A stretch of DNA of 29,444 nucleotides from Actinomycetes bacterium. Its GTDB lineage: Bacteria; Actinomycetota; Actinomycetes; Actinomycetales; Microbacteriaceae. The translations under genes and the position numbers were made by a program. Numbering within the stretch: the stretch's first letter is position 1; every line of letters begins with the position of its first letter. The notes beneath the pieces are model-generated. The model worked only from the letters and a program-made list of their open reading frames with translations, did no database searches and was not told where the DNA came from. The stretch covers positions 1-29,444 of the forward strand of contig JAEYVZ010000007.1 of the NCBI GenBank assembly GCA_023431405.1, read 5' to 3'. Shown here piece by piece: positions 23,103-29,444 of the stretch.

Positions 23103-24257
23103 CTACGCCTCCAGCGCCTGCTCGACATCGGCGAGGAGATCGTCCACCGACTCGATTCCCACCGACAGCCGCACGATCTCGACCGGCACGGCCGCTTCCG
23201 TGCCCCGCACCGAAGCGTGGGTCATGGCATCCGGGTAGTTGACGAGCGACTCCACCCCGCCCAGCGACTCGGCGAGCTGGAACAGCCTCGTCGACTCCGC
23301 AAAACGCCGTGCTGCCTCCCCCGATTCCAGCGCGAGCGAGACGATCCCGCCGAAGCGCGACATCTGCCGCGCGGCGATCTCGTGCCCGACGTGTGAGGCG
23401 AGGCCGGGATAGTAGACCTTCGCCACGCGTTCATGCCGTTCGAGGAATGCGGCGATGGCGGCGGCGTTCTCGCTGTGGCGCTGCATGCGCACGTCGAGCG
23501 TCTTGATGCCGCGCGTCGTGAGCCACGCATCGAGCGGCCCCGACACGGCGCCCACGGCGTACTGCAGGAAGCCGACCTTCTCGGCCAAAGCGTCGTCGTT
23601 CAGGACGACCGCACCGCCCACGACATCGGAGTGACCCCCGAGATACTTCGTCGTGGAGTGCACGACGACATCCGCCCCGAACGACAACGGCTGCTGCAGC
23701 GCAGGGGTGGCGAAGGTGTTGTCCACCACGACGAGGGCGCCCGCCTCGTGTCCGATCGCTGCGAGCCCGGCGATGTCGGTGATCCGCAGGAGCGGGTTCG
23801 ACGGTGTCTCGACCCACACGATGCGCGGGCCGCGGTCTTCGACGGCGCGGCGCACGGCATCCGGATCGCTCATGTCGACCACGCGCAGGCCCACGCCCCA
23901 CGGCGCGAGCACGCGCGCGAGGAGGCGATGCGTTCCCCCGTAGACGTCGCTTCCGAGCAGCACCTCATCTCCGGGAGTGAGCACGGCGCGCAGCAGTGCG
24001 TCTTCGGCGGCCAGGCCCGACGCGAACGAGAAGGCGTGCGCGCCGCCCTCGAGCGCCGCCAGCTGGGTCTGCAGCGCCGTGCGGGTCGGATTGCCGCTGC
24101 GACCGTACTCATACCCCTGCCGGAGGCCGCCGATGCCGTCCTGGGCATACGTCGTGGAGAAGTGCACCGGCGGGATGACGGCGCCGGTCGTCGGGTCGGC
24201 CTCCTGCCCGGCGTGGACGGCGAGGCTGGCGAATCCGCGGGCGGCGTCGGTGGTCAT
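23103..24257 (-). CDS. metB: Cystathionine gamma-lyase / gamma-synthase, PLP enzyme
   Basis: A 384-residue enzyme of the Cys/Met metabolism PLP family. The PLP lysine is K204 in HSTTKYLGGHSD; the cofactor-binding YGRSGNPTRT is at 51-60, SGLAAEDAL at 80-88 and VVDNTF at 178-182. By sequence alone gamma-synthase and gamma-lyase are hard to separate. Its four-base overlap (ATGA) with a cystathionine beta-synthase gene favours a lyase role: cystathionine to cysteine, 2-oxobutyrate and ammonia, the second step of reverse transsulfuration. Start ATG at 24257. Expression is likely under the Cys-codon leader upstream of the beta-synthase. Confidence 0.92.
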   Translation of the reverse strand: MTTDAARGFASLAVHAGQEADPTTGAVIPPVHFSTTYAQDGIGGLRQGYEYGRSGNPTRTALQTQLAALEGGAHAFSFASGLAAEDALLRAVLTPGDEVLLGSDVYGGTHRLLARVLAPWGVGLRVVDMSDPDAVRRAVEDRGPRIVWVETPSNPLLRITDIAGLAAIGHEAGALVVVDNTFATPALQQPLSFGADVVVHSTTKYLGGHSDVVGGAVVLNDDALAEKVGFLQYAVGAVSGPLDAWLTTRGIKTLDVRMQRHSENAAAIAAFLERHERVAKVYYPGLASHVGHEIAARQMSRFGGIVSLALESGEAARRFAESTRLFQLAESLGGVESLVNYPDAMTHASVRGTEAAVPVEIVRLSVGIESVDDLLADVEQALEA

Positions 24258-25297
24258 GCGGGGCTCCCGGTGGTGGTGTCGATGGCAGAGGTGAGGGCGG
24301 CGGTGCCGGATGCCGTAGGCGACCCACCCGTGGCGTCGACGAGGTCGCCGTGCCCGCGGGCCCGCATCCACTCGTCGTCGAAGATCTTGCTGAGATACCC
24401 GCGCCCGTGGTCGGGCAGCACCACGACGACCACGGCATCGGCCGGGAGTCCCTCGGCAACGCGGAGCGCGGCCGTGACCGCCATGCCCGACGAACCGCCG
24501 ACGAGCAGGCCCTCCTGCCGCGCGAGGCGGCGCGTCATCGCGAACGACTCGGCATCGCCCACCCGCTCGTAGCGGTCGACGACCGACGGGTCGAACGTGG
24601 CGGGCCAGAAGTCCTCGCCGACGCCTTCCACCGCATAACCGTGGATCGGCCCGCCCGAATAGATCGACCCTTCCGGGTCGGCGCCCACGACGACCACCTC
24701 CCCGGCCGATGCCTCCTTCAGGAAGCGGCCGGTGCCGCTGATCGTGCCGCCCGTGCCGATGCCGGCGACGAAGTGCGTGACCCGGCCGTCGGTGTCGCGC
24801 CAGATCTCGGGGCCGGTCGTCTCGTAGTGACCGCGCGGACCGTTGAGGTTCGCGAACTGGTTCGGTTTGAAGGCGCCGGGGATCTCGCGTGCGAGACGAT
24901 CGGACACGCTGTAATACGAGTCGGGGTGCTCGGGCGGCACGCTCGTCGGTGTCATGACGATCTCGGCGCCGTAGGCCTTCAGCACGGCCACCTTCTCGCC
25001 GGCGAACTTGTCGGGAACGACGAAGACCATCCGGTACCCGCGCTGGAGGGCGACGAGGGCGAGGCCGACACCGGTGTTACCACTGGTCGGCTCGACGATG
25101 GTGCCGCCCGGCTTCAGCAGGCCGTCACGCTCGGCGGCGTCGATGATGCGGGAGGCGATGCGGTCTTTGGCGGAGCTTCCGGGGTTGAAGTACTCGACCT
25201 TCGCGAGCACCGTGGCCCGGATGCCGTCGGTGACGTGCTGGAGCTTGACGAGCGGCGTGTTGCCGACGAGGTCGGCGATGTGCGATGCGTAACGCAT
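24254..25297 (-). CDS. cbs: Cystathionine beta-synthase (catalytic core only)
   Basis: A 347-residue PLP enzyme that condenses homocysteine with serine to cystathionine. PLP lysine is K44 in NPGSSAKDR; the cofactor loop is EPTSGNTGVGLA and the phosphate loop is GTGGTISG. PDKFAGEKVAVLKAYGAEIV and ANLNGPRGHYETTGPEI resemble beta-synthases rather than plain cysteine synthases. It has no C-terminal CBS pair, so no S-adenosylmethionine control is expected. Start ATG at 25297 follows AGGA (25306-25309); the protein then begins MRYASHIADLVGNTPLV as in the family. A role as O-acetylserine sulfhydrylase is an alternative. It is the first large gene after a leaderless polycysteine leader. Confidence 0.9.
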   Translation of the reverse strand: MRYASHIADLVGNTPLVKLQHVTDGIRATVLAKVEYFNPGSSAKDRIASRIIDAAERDGLLKPGGTIVEPTSGNTGVGLALVALQRGYRMVFVVPDKFAGEKVAVLKAYGAEIVMTPTSVPPEHPDSYYSVSDRLAREIPGAFKPNQFANLNGPRGHYETTGPEIWRDTDGRVTHFVAGIGTGGTISGTGRFLKEASAGEVVVVGADPEGSIYSGGPIHGYAVEGVGEDFWPATFDPSVVDRYERVGDAESFAMTRRLARQEGLLVGGSSGMAVTAALRVAEGLPADAVVVVVLPDHGRGYLSKIFDDEWMRARGHGDLVDATGGSPTASGTAALTSAIDTTTGSPA

Positions 25298-25317
25298 GAG
25301 AAATGTCCTGGTGTGTG

Positions 25318-25339
25318 GCTGTGCGCGCAGAGGCACAGC
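25318..25339 (-). promoter_or_regulatory. Leader hairpin next to the cbs ribosome site
   Basis: GCTGTGC (25339-25333) pairs perfectly with GCACAGC (25324-25318) around an eight-base loop, ending 8 bases before the AGGA of cbs (25306-25309). No T-run follows, so it should act on translation or RNA shape rather than end transcription. Part of the proposed cysteine-sensing leader. Confidence 0.55.
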
Positions 25340-25373
25340 GGTTGTCGGGGTCGTCGAAAGCGCGCGGGAGCGC

Positions 25374-25403
25374 TCAGAGACAACAACGACAGGTCAGGTG
25401 CAC
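25374..25403 (-). CDS. Polycysteine leader peptide MHLTCRCCL
   Basis: A ten-codon ORF (GTG to TGA) encoding M-H-L-T-C-R-C-C-L, with Cys codons at 5, 7 and 8. Cys is normally about one residue in a hundred in such proteomes, so three in nine is striking. The -10 TACGGT (25410-25415) ends six bases before the GTG and TTGCCG (25433-25438) is 17 bases further up, so the mRNA should start on the first base of the GTG. The peptide is 76 bases upstream of cbs. The likely job is sensing: ribosomes pausing at Cys codons when charged tRNA-Cys is low would change folding of the leader and raise cbs-metB translation. Mycobacteria use leaderless polycysteine ORFs in this way. Not tested here. Confidence 0.75.
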   Translation of the reverse strand: MHLTCRCCL

Positions 25404-25409
25404 GAGACC

Positions 25410-25438
25410 ACCGTAACCGGCCGGGCGCCGGGCGGCAA
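25410..25438 (-). promoter_or_regulatory. Promoter of the Cys leader and cbs-metB
   Basis: On the minus strand TTGCCG (25433-25438), a 17-base spacer and TACGGT (25410-25415) make a standard housekeeping-sigma promoter. The last T is seven bases before the G of the leader GTG at 25403, the geometry of leaderless actinobacterial transcripts. Confidence 0.7.
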
Positions 25439-25511
25439 GAGAGCAGGAGACGCCCACCGCGCCGCATGTCGTTGTGTGACGGACCGCGGGCGCGCCGCCG
25501 GCAGGGCCGCC

Positions 25512-25517
25512 TATCGT
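25512..25517 (+). promoter_or_regulatory. Leaderless -10 box of the DUF4395 gene
   Basis: TATCGT is followed by six bases and then the ATG at 25524, so the expected transcription start is that ATG. No Shine-Dalgarno sequence is seen before it. Confidence 0.6.
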
Positions 25518-25523
25518 TCCGGC

Positions 25524-26027
25524 ATGGCCACTGACCCGACTGCCCGTCCCGCCGGCATCGACCCGCGCGGCCCCCGCTTCGCGGCCGCCATCACGAGCGT
25601 GCTCCTCCTGACCGGCACGTTCCTCGCCCTCCTCGGGCCCGCCACCCGTGGCGGATCGACGTTCGCCGAACGGGTCGCCGACCCCGGCTTCGTGGTGCTC
25701 ACGATCGCCGCGGCGCTGTTCGTCTGGGGTGTCGCGTCGCCGACGACCGCGCCGTGGGCCGCGCTGTTCCGCACGGTCGTGCGGCCGCGTCTGGCACCTC
25801 CGGCCGAGCTCGAAGACCCGCGCCCCCCGCGCTTCGCGCAGGGTGTCGGCCTGCTGGTCGTGGGCGTCGGTCTGGCGCTGCATCTCATCGGGGTGCCCTG
25901 GGCGCTGCCTGCTGCCGGGGCGGCGGCGTTCATCGCCGCGTTCCTCAACGCCGCGTTTGCGTTCTGCCTGGGCTGCCAGCTCTACCTCGGGCTCGCCCGC
26001 CTCGGCGTCATCCGCGTCGCGGCCTGA
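25524..26027 (+). CDS. DUF4395-family membrane protein
   Basis: A 167-residue protein with four hydrophobic segments (about 20-40, 55-75, 105-123 and 127-150). The N-terminal IDPRGPRFAAAIT and the C-terminal FCLGCQLYLGLAR, with C148 and C151 in the last membrane segment, are the marks of DUF4395. The family has no proven biochemical role; it is often found near thiol or sulfurtransferase genes, and here it lies between two sulfur clusters, so a redox or sulfur role is inferred. It is transcribed divergently from the cysteine leader and converges on the FMN reductase gene. Leaderless start likely. Confidence 0.88.
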   Translation: MATDPTARPAGIDPRGPRFAAAITSVLLLTGTFLALLGPATRGGSTFAERVADPGFVVLTIAAALFVWGVASPTTAPWAALFRTVVRPRLAPPAELEDPRPPRFAQGVGLLVVGVGLALHLIGVPWALPAAGAAAFIAAFLNAAFAFCLGCQLYLGLARLGVIRVAA

Positions 26028-26039
26028 CCGTCCGCTCGA

Positions 26040-26597
26040 TCACCCCGGCAACAGGGGCAGCGCGGATGCCACCGCCTGCGCGATGCGCGAGGGGAGGACG
26101 CCCGCCGGGTCGATGCGCTTGTCGGGTGTGTAGTCGCCGGCGCGGGCGTAGACGCCGACGGGGAGCACCCGAGCGCGGAAGAACGCGAGCAGGGGCCGCA
26201 GCTGGTGGTCGATCGCGAGAGCGTGCTGGTCATCGCCTCCCCCTGCGGTGAGGAGCACCGGGGTGCCCACGAGCGCGTCCTGCGGCAGCAGGTCGAAGAA
26301 CAGCTTGAAGACGCCGGTGTACGAGCCGCGATAGACGGGCGTGCCGACGACGAGGAGATCGGCCTCGGCGACGGCGGCCAGTGCGGTGGCGACGGCATCC
26401 GTCGTCTGACCTCCGGTCGCGGCGCGCGCCAGGTCGGGGGCGAGAGGCGCGAGCCGGATGTCGTGCACGTCGACCGCCCGGTGGCGGGCGAGTTCGCCGA
26501 CGGCTCCTTCCAGGAGCGCGCCGGTGGTGGACGGGTCGCGGAGGCTGCCCGACACCGTGACGAGCCGCAGCGGGCTCGCCGCCTGTGCGCCGCTCAT
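26040..26597 (-). CDS. NAD(P)H-dependent FMN reductase, SsuE/MsuE-like
   Basis: A 185-residue flavodoxin-like reductase supplying reduced FMN to a partner monooxygenase. The phosphate-binding loop is SGSLRDPSTTGALLEG (about 16-31) and the flavin site is GTPVYRGSYTGVFKLFFDLL (about 85-104), both typical of SsuE/MsuE. The start ATG at 26597 overlaps the monooxygenase stop (ATGA), which fits a two-component pair needing matched amounts. Last gene of the sulfur operon, converging with DUF4395. Confidence 0.93.
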   Translation of the reverse strand: MSGAQAASPLRLVTVSGSLRDPSTTGALLEGAVGELARHRAVDVHDIRLAPLAPDLARAATGGQTTDAVATALAAVAEADLLVVGTPVYRGSYTGVFKLFFDLLPQDALVGTPVLLTAGGGDDQHALAIDHQLRPLLAFFRARVLPVGVYARAGDYTPDKRIDPAGVLPSRIAQAVASALPLLPG

Positions 26598-27649
26598 GCG
26601 ATGCCCGCGAGCGTCGATTGCGGCACGAGCGGGAAGACCTGCTCGGCTATGCGCTCGAGCTCTTCTCGCAGCGGCGAGGCCTGGATGAGCAGCAGCGAGA
26701 TGCCGGCATCCCCATACGCGCGGATGCGGTCCGCGACCTGCTCCGGGGTGCCGACGAGGTTCGGGCGGAGACCGCGGGTGCCCACGGAGTATTCGCGACG
26801 GGTGAGCTCCAGCGACAGCTGCGAGTTCTGCTGGAACTGCTCGAACGACGCGTACCCGGGCGAATGGGGGTCGACCGTGGTGATGCGTTCGAGTTCACGG
26901 AGAGCTTCGGCCTCGGTATCGCGCACGATGACGTACGCGGGCATCCCGATCTCGCGCACGGGCCGGCCGTGGTGACGGAGCGCCCGCTCGTTGATGTCGG
27001 CGACGTTGGCCCGCACCTCGTCGAGGGTGCCGCCGTGCATGACATAGGCGTCGGCGAAGCGGGCGATGGACTCCTTGCCCGCCTCGCTCTCACCACCGGC
27101 GAACACGACGGGTGCCGACGACGGCTTCGGTTCGACGATCGTGTCCTGGATCTCGTAGCAGTCGCCCTGGAAGGTGAAGGGCGTGCGGGTCCAGAGTCCT
27201 CGCAGCACATCGACGAACTCCTCGGCCTGCAGGTAGCGGGCGTCATGGGTCGTGAACGCGCCGCCGAACTGGCGTGCTTCCTCTGCCCACCACGCGGCGA
27301 CGACGTTGAGGGCGATCCGACCGGGGGCGATGGAGTCGAGCGTGCCGACTGCCTTGGCGAGCACGGCGGGGAGGTGGAATCCGGGCCGGACGGCGGTCAT
27401 CACGCGCAGACGCGAGGTCACGGCCAGGATCGCGGCGGTGAGCGACCACGCCTCCAGGCTCGGGGCCTCCACCCCCTTGCGGTCGTTGAGGTACAGCTCC
27501 GGCACGAGCGTCGTGTGGAAGCCGAGCCGGTCGGCCGTCACCGAGATGTCGCGGACCGTCTCCCACGTGGCGGCCATGCCGTCTTCGTGCGCGATGTTGC
27601 GGAGGAACCCGCCGTAGACGGGGGTCCAGTAGCCGAGATCGATGGTCAT
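26594..27649 (-). CDS. LLM-class flavin-dependent monooxygenase (SfnG/SsuD-like)
   Basis: A 351-residue bacterial-luciferase-like oxygenase that would use reduced FMN from the adjacent reductase to cleave a C-S bond. Features: N-terminal DLGYWTPVYGGFLRN, the family's ALNVVAAWWAEEARQFGG (about 120-137) and VFAGGESEAGKESIARFADAYVMHGG, as in alkanesulfonate and dimethylsulfone monooxygenases. I lean to the sulfone branch (SfnG) from the WWAEEARQ segment, but alkanesulfonate cannot be excluded. The ATG at 27649 overlaps the MetY stop. Products (sulfite or methanesulfinate) would feed sulfur assimilation in a cell starved for sulfate. Confidence 0.9.
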   Translation of the reverse strand: MTIDLGYWTPVYGGFLRNIAHEDGMAATWETVRDISVTADRLGFHTTLVPELYLNDRKGVEAPSLEAWSLTAAILAVTSRLRVMTAVRPGFHLPAVLAKAVGTLDSIAPGRIALNVVAAWWAEEARQFGGAFTTHDARYLQAEEFVDVLRGLWTRTPFTFQGDCYEIQDTIVEPKPSSAPVVFAGGESEAGKESIARFADAYVMHGGTLDEVRANVADINERALRHHGRPVREIGMPAYVIVRDTEAEALRELERITTVDPHSPGYASFEQFQQNSQLSLELTRREYSVGTRGLRPNLVGTPEQVADRIRAYGDAGISLLLIQASPLREELERIAEQVFPLVPQSTLAGIA

Positions 27650-29037
27650 GTCGTTGCCTCCGGTTCGAGGGAGTGGAAGGGGCCGCGGGGCGCACGGTCG
27701 TCGGCGGCGGGGGCGGGGTGGTCGTCGACGGCGAGGCGGAGGGCCCGGTCGAGGTCGGCGACGATGTCGGCAGGGTCTTCGAGGCCGATCGACAGCCGCA
27801 CGGTGGTGGGAGAGATGCCCGCCCGCGCGAGTTCGGCAGGGCTCAGGTGACTGTGGGTCATGGATGCCGGGTGTGCCACCAGCGAGCGGGCGTCGCCGAT
27901 GTTGGCGACGAGCTTCACGAGGCGGAGCGCATCGACGAAGCGGTGCACCCGGAGGCGATCGCGGGCGGGGTCGCCGGCGGCGGCGAGGTCGAAGGAGAAG
28001 ACGGCCGGAACGCCCCGGGGAAGATAGACGCGGGCGGCATCCGTCCAGGGGCTTCCCGGCGCCGCAGGATGATGCACGGCGGCGACCGCCGCGTGCCCCG
28101 CCAGGAAGCGCGCGACCGTCTCTCCCGACGCACTGTGCCGCGCGACGCGCAGATCGAGCGTCTCGACGCCCTGGAGCAGCTGGAAGGCGTTGAACGGCGA
28201 CAGCGACGGGCCGAGATCGTGCACGTACTTCGTCTTCAGCAGCACCGCGAGCGCCTGCCCCTGCCGGCCGAACCGCTCCCACAGCACGACGTCGCCGATG
28301 CGCCGGTACGGCTCGGTGAGCTGCGGCCAGCGGGCGGGTTCTGCCCCGAAGTCGAACGAGCCGATGTCGACGACGACACCGCCCATCGAGGTGCCGTGAC
28401 CGCCCAGGTACTTGGTGGCCGAGTGCACGACGATGTCGGCGCCGTGCTCACCCGGTCGCTGCAGGTACGGGGTGGCCACGGTGTTGTCGACGATCAACGG
28501 CACCCCCGCATCGTGGGCGATCGAGGCGACGGCGCGCACGTCGAGCACCTCGGCTGTCGGGTTCGTGACCGACTCGGCGAACAGGGCGCGGGTCGTCGGG
28601 CGCACGGCGTCCCGCCACGCGTCCAGGTCGCCGTGGTCGACCAACGTGACCTCGATCCCCCAGTCGGCGAACGTGTCGGCGAAGAGGTCGACCGTGCCTC
28701 CGTACAGCTGCCTTGCGGCCACGACATGCTCACCGGCTTTTGCGAGGGCGAGCACGGCGATGGCGACCGCCGCTTGCCCGGAGGCCACCGCCACCGCAGC
28801 CGTGCCGCCTTCGAGCGCTGCGATCCGCTCTTCGAAGATGAGCTGCGTCGGATTGGCCGACCTGCTGTAGAGGTTGCCGGGCTTGCGGAGGGCGAAGATA
28901 TCGGCCGCTTCCTGGAGCGATGCGAACTCGTACGCGGTGGTCTGATAGATCGGCGGGGCGACGGCGTTCTGCGGCGTACCGGGGCGATACCCGCGGTGCA
29001 CCTGCGTGGACGCGAATCCACGCGCATCCTCACTCAT
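27646..29037 (-). CDS. metY: O-acetylhomoserine sulfhydrylase (MetY-like)
   Basis: A 463-residue PLP enzyme making homocysteine directly from O-acetylhomoserine and sulfide. PLP lysine K209 lies in HSATKYLGGHGT; the cofactor stretches SRSANPTQ (58-65) and SGQAAVAIAVL (86-96) are present, as is the MetY-type internal insertion around GAEPARWPQLTEPY that cystathionine enzymes lack. It is longer than the metB product at 23103, as usual for MetY, and ends in a Pro/Asp/Ala-rich tail of about 30 residues. The ATG at 29037 overlaps the stop of an alpha/beta hydrolase gene, so four genes are chained. Confidence 0.93.
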   Translation of the reverse strand: MSEDARGFASTQVHRGYRPGTPQNAVAPPIYQTTAYEFASLQEAADIFALRKPGNLYSRSANPTQLIFEERIAALEGGTAAVAVASGQAAVAIAVLALAKAGEHVVAARQLYGGTVDLFADTFADWGIEVTLVDHGDLDAWRDAVRPTTRALFAESVTNPTAEVLDVRAVASIAHDAGVPLIVDNTVATPYLQRPGEHGADIVVHSATKYLGGHGTSMGGVVVDIGSFDFGAEPARWPQLTEPYRRIGDVVLWERFGRQGQALAVLLKTKYVHDLGPSLSPFNAFQLLQGVETLDLRVARHSASGETVARFLAGHAAVAAVHHPAAPGSPWTDAARVYLPRGVPAVFSFDLAAAGDPARDRLRVHRFVDALRLVKLVANIGDARSLVAHPASMTHSHLSPAELARAGISPTTVRLSIGLEDPADIVADLDRALRLAVDDHPAPAADDRAPRGPFHSLEPEATT

Positions 29038-29444
29038 CGCACGACCTGCCGAACGACGGGGCGGCCGATGTCGCCACCGCGGAGCCGTTCGAGCCAGAGC
29101 ACGACGGTCGCCGCCACCGAGCGGTGCGACACGTCGTTGAAGGCGTCGTGGAGACCCTCGACCGTCTCGACGAGCTCGAGCTCAGGGACGGACGCGAGGG
29201 CCTCGCGCGCCTCGGCGAACGGGGCGATCGGGTCGGCACCGCCGTGCACGGCGAGCACCGGCACGGCGAGGGATGCCAACACGTCCGGGGCCGGGACCGC
29301 GTCGCCCGCGGCGGGCTCGGCGGTCGCAGACCCGGTCTCGGCGAGCACAGCGAGGTGGACGGGGCACGCGGTGCGATGCGCGGCGTCGGCCCGGCTGTCG
29401 CCCGAGCCCACCGGTGTGCCGGCGACGACGACGCCCTGCACGGC
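29034..29444 (-). CDS. Alpha/beta hydrolase, 5' end outside the window
   Basis: The C-terminal 136 residues of a serine-hydrolase fold; the frame runs off the right edge and an internal GTG or ATG is not needed. The catalytic Asp is in VHGGADPIAP and the catalytic His in VEGLHDAFND; the nucleophile Ser lies beyond the window. It may hydrolyse a sulfur-containing ester or be a general esterase. It is the most upstream gene visible in the chain hydrolase-MetY-monooxygenase-FMN reductase, so the operon promoter is not in the window. Confidence 0.85.
   Translation of the reverse strand, partial: AVQGVVVAGTPVGSGDSRADAAHRTACPVHLAVLAETGSATAEPAAGDAVPAPDVLASLAVPVLAVHGGADPIAPFAEAREALASVPELELVETVEGLHDAFNDVSHRSVAATVVLWLERLRGGDIGRPVVRQVVR

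Noticed and set aside
25298..25403. S-adenosylmethionine or other metabolite riboswitch before cbs
   Set aside because: I could not find the conserved cores of SAM or SAH riboswitches; a Cys-codon leader explains the region better.
1..29444. Insertion sequences, integrases, phage genes, CRISPR repeats or toxin-antitoxin pairs
   Set aside because: None of the genes carries such motifs and no spaced long repeats were seen; the window reads as ordinary chromosome.

Overview
This is a GC-rich (about 70% by eye) chromosomal window. Its gene families, dense ATGA-type stop/start overlaps and probable leaderless promoters suggest a high-GC actinobacterium, probably Microbacteriaceae and Microbacterium-like. 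The taxonomic call is inference. I see no phage, insertion sequence, CRISPR array or rRNA operon.

Layout. (1) Positions 1-2310 hold a tRNA-Arg(ACG) with a strong terminator, an uncharacterised charged protein, a short-chain dehydrogenase and a small charged helical protein. (2) Positions 2371-16252 form a pentose locus. On the minus strand araB, araA and galM run as one unit, followed upstream by a LacI-family repressor and a zinc alcohol dehydrogenase. Divergent from these is a YtfQRT/YjfF-type sugar importer (lipoprotein, ATPase, two permeases), then a second full-length sugar ATPase and a second LacI-family regulator. Near-identical palindromes (TGTTACCGGTAACA type) lie before araB and before the importer, so uptake and catabolism of L-arabinose (perhaps its furanose form) are probably co-repressed. 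No araD is present. (3) Positions 16262-18072 carry a Gfo/Idh/MocA oxidoreductase coupled to a two-domain rhodanese. (4) Positions 18101-22319 are a PadR regulator, ABC ATPase and large FtsX-like permease, all coupled, behind three operator-like repeats with an exact 15-bp period. (5) Position 22439 starts a DUF1992 gene. (6) Positions 23103-25403 hold a cystathionine beta-synthase / gamma-lyase pair (reverse transsulfuration) preceded by a nine-residue leaderless ORF, MHLTCRCCL. (7) Position 25524 starts a DUF4395 membrane protein. (8) From 26040 to the window end is a minus-strand sulfur-scavenging operon: alpha/beta hydrolase (cut), MetY, a flavin-dependent sulfonate/sulfone-type monooxygenase and an FMN reductase.

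The most interesting element is the cysteine-codon-rich leader before cbs-metB. It has a TTGCCG-N17-TACGGT promoter with the predicted transcription start on the first base of its GTG codon, three Cys codons out of nine, and downstream segments that can pair with those codons. It looks like a cysteine-sensing translational attenuator, like the polycysteine leader ORFs known from mycobacteria but placed before reverse transsulfuration genes. The same TAnnnT-N6-start geometry recurs at several other genes in the window, which suggests leaderless translation is common here.
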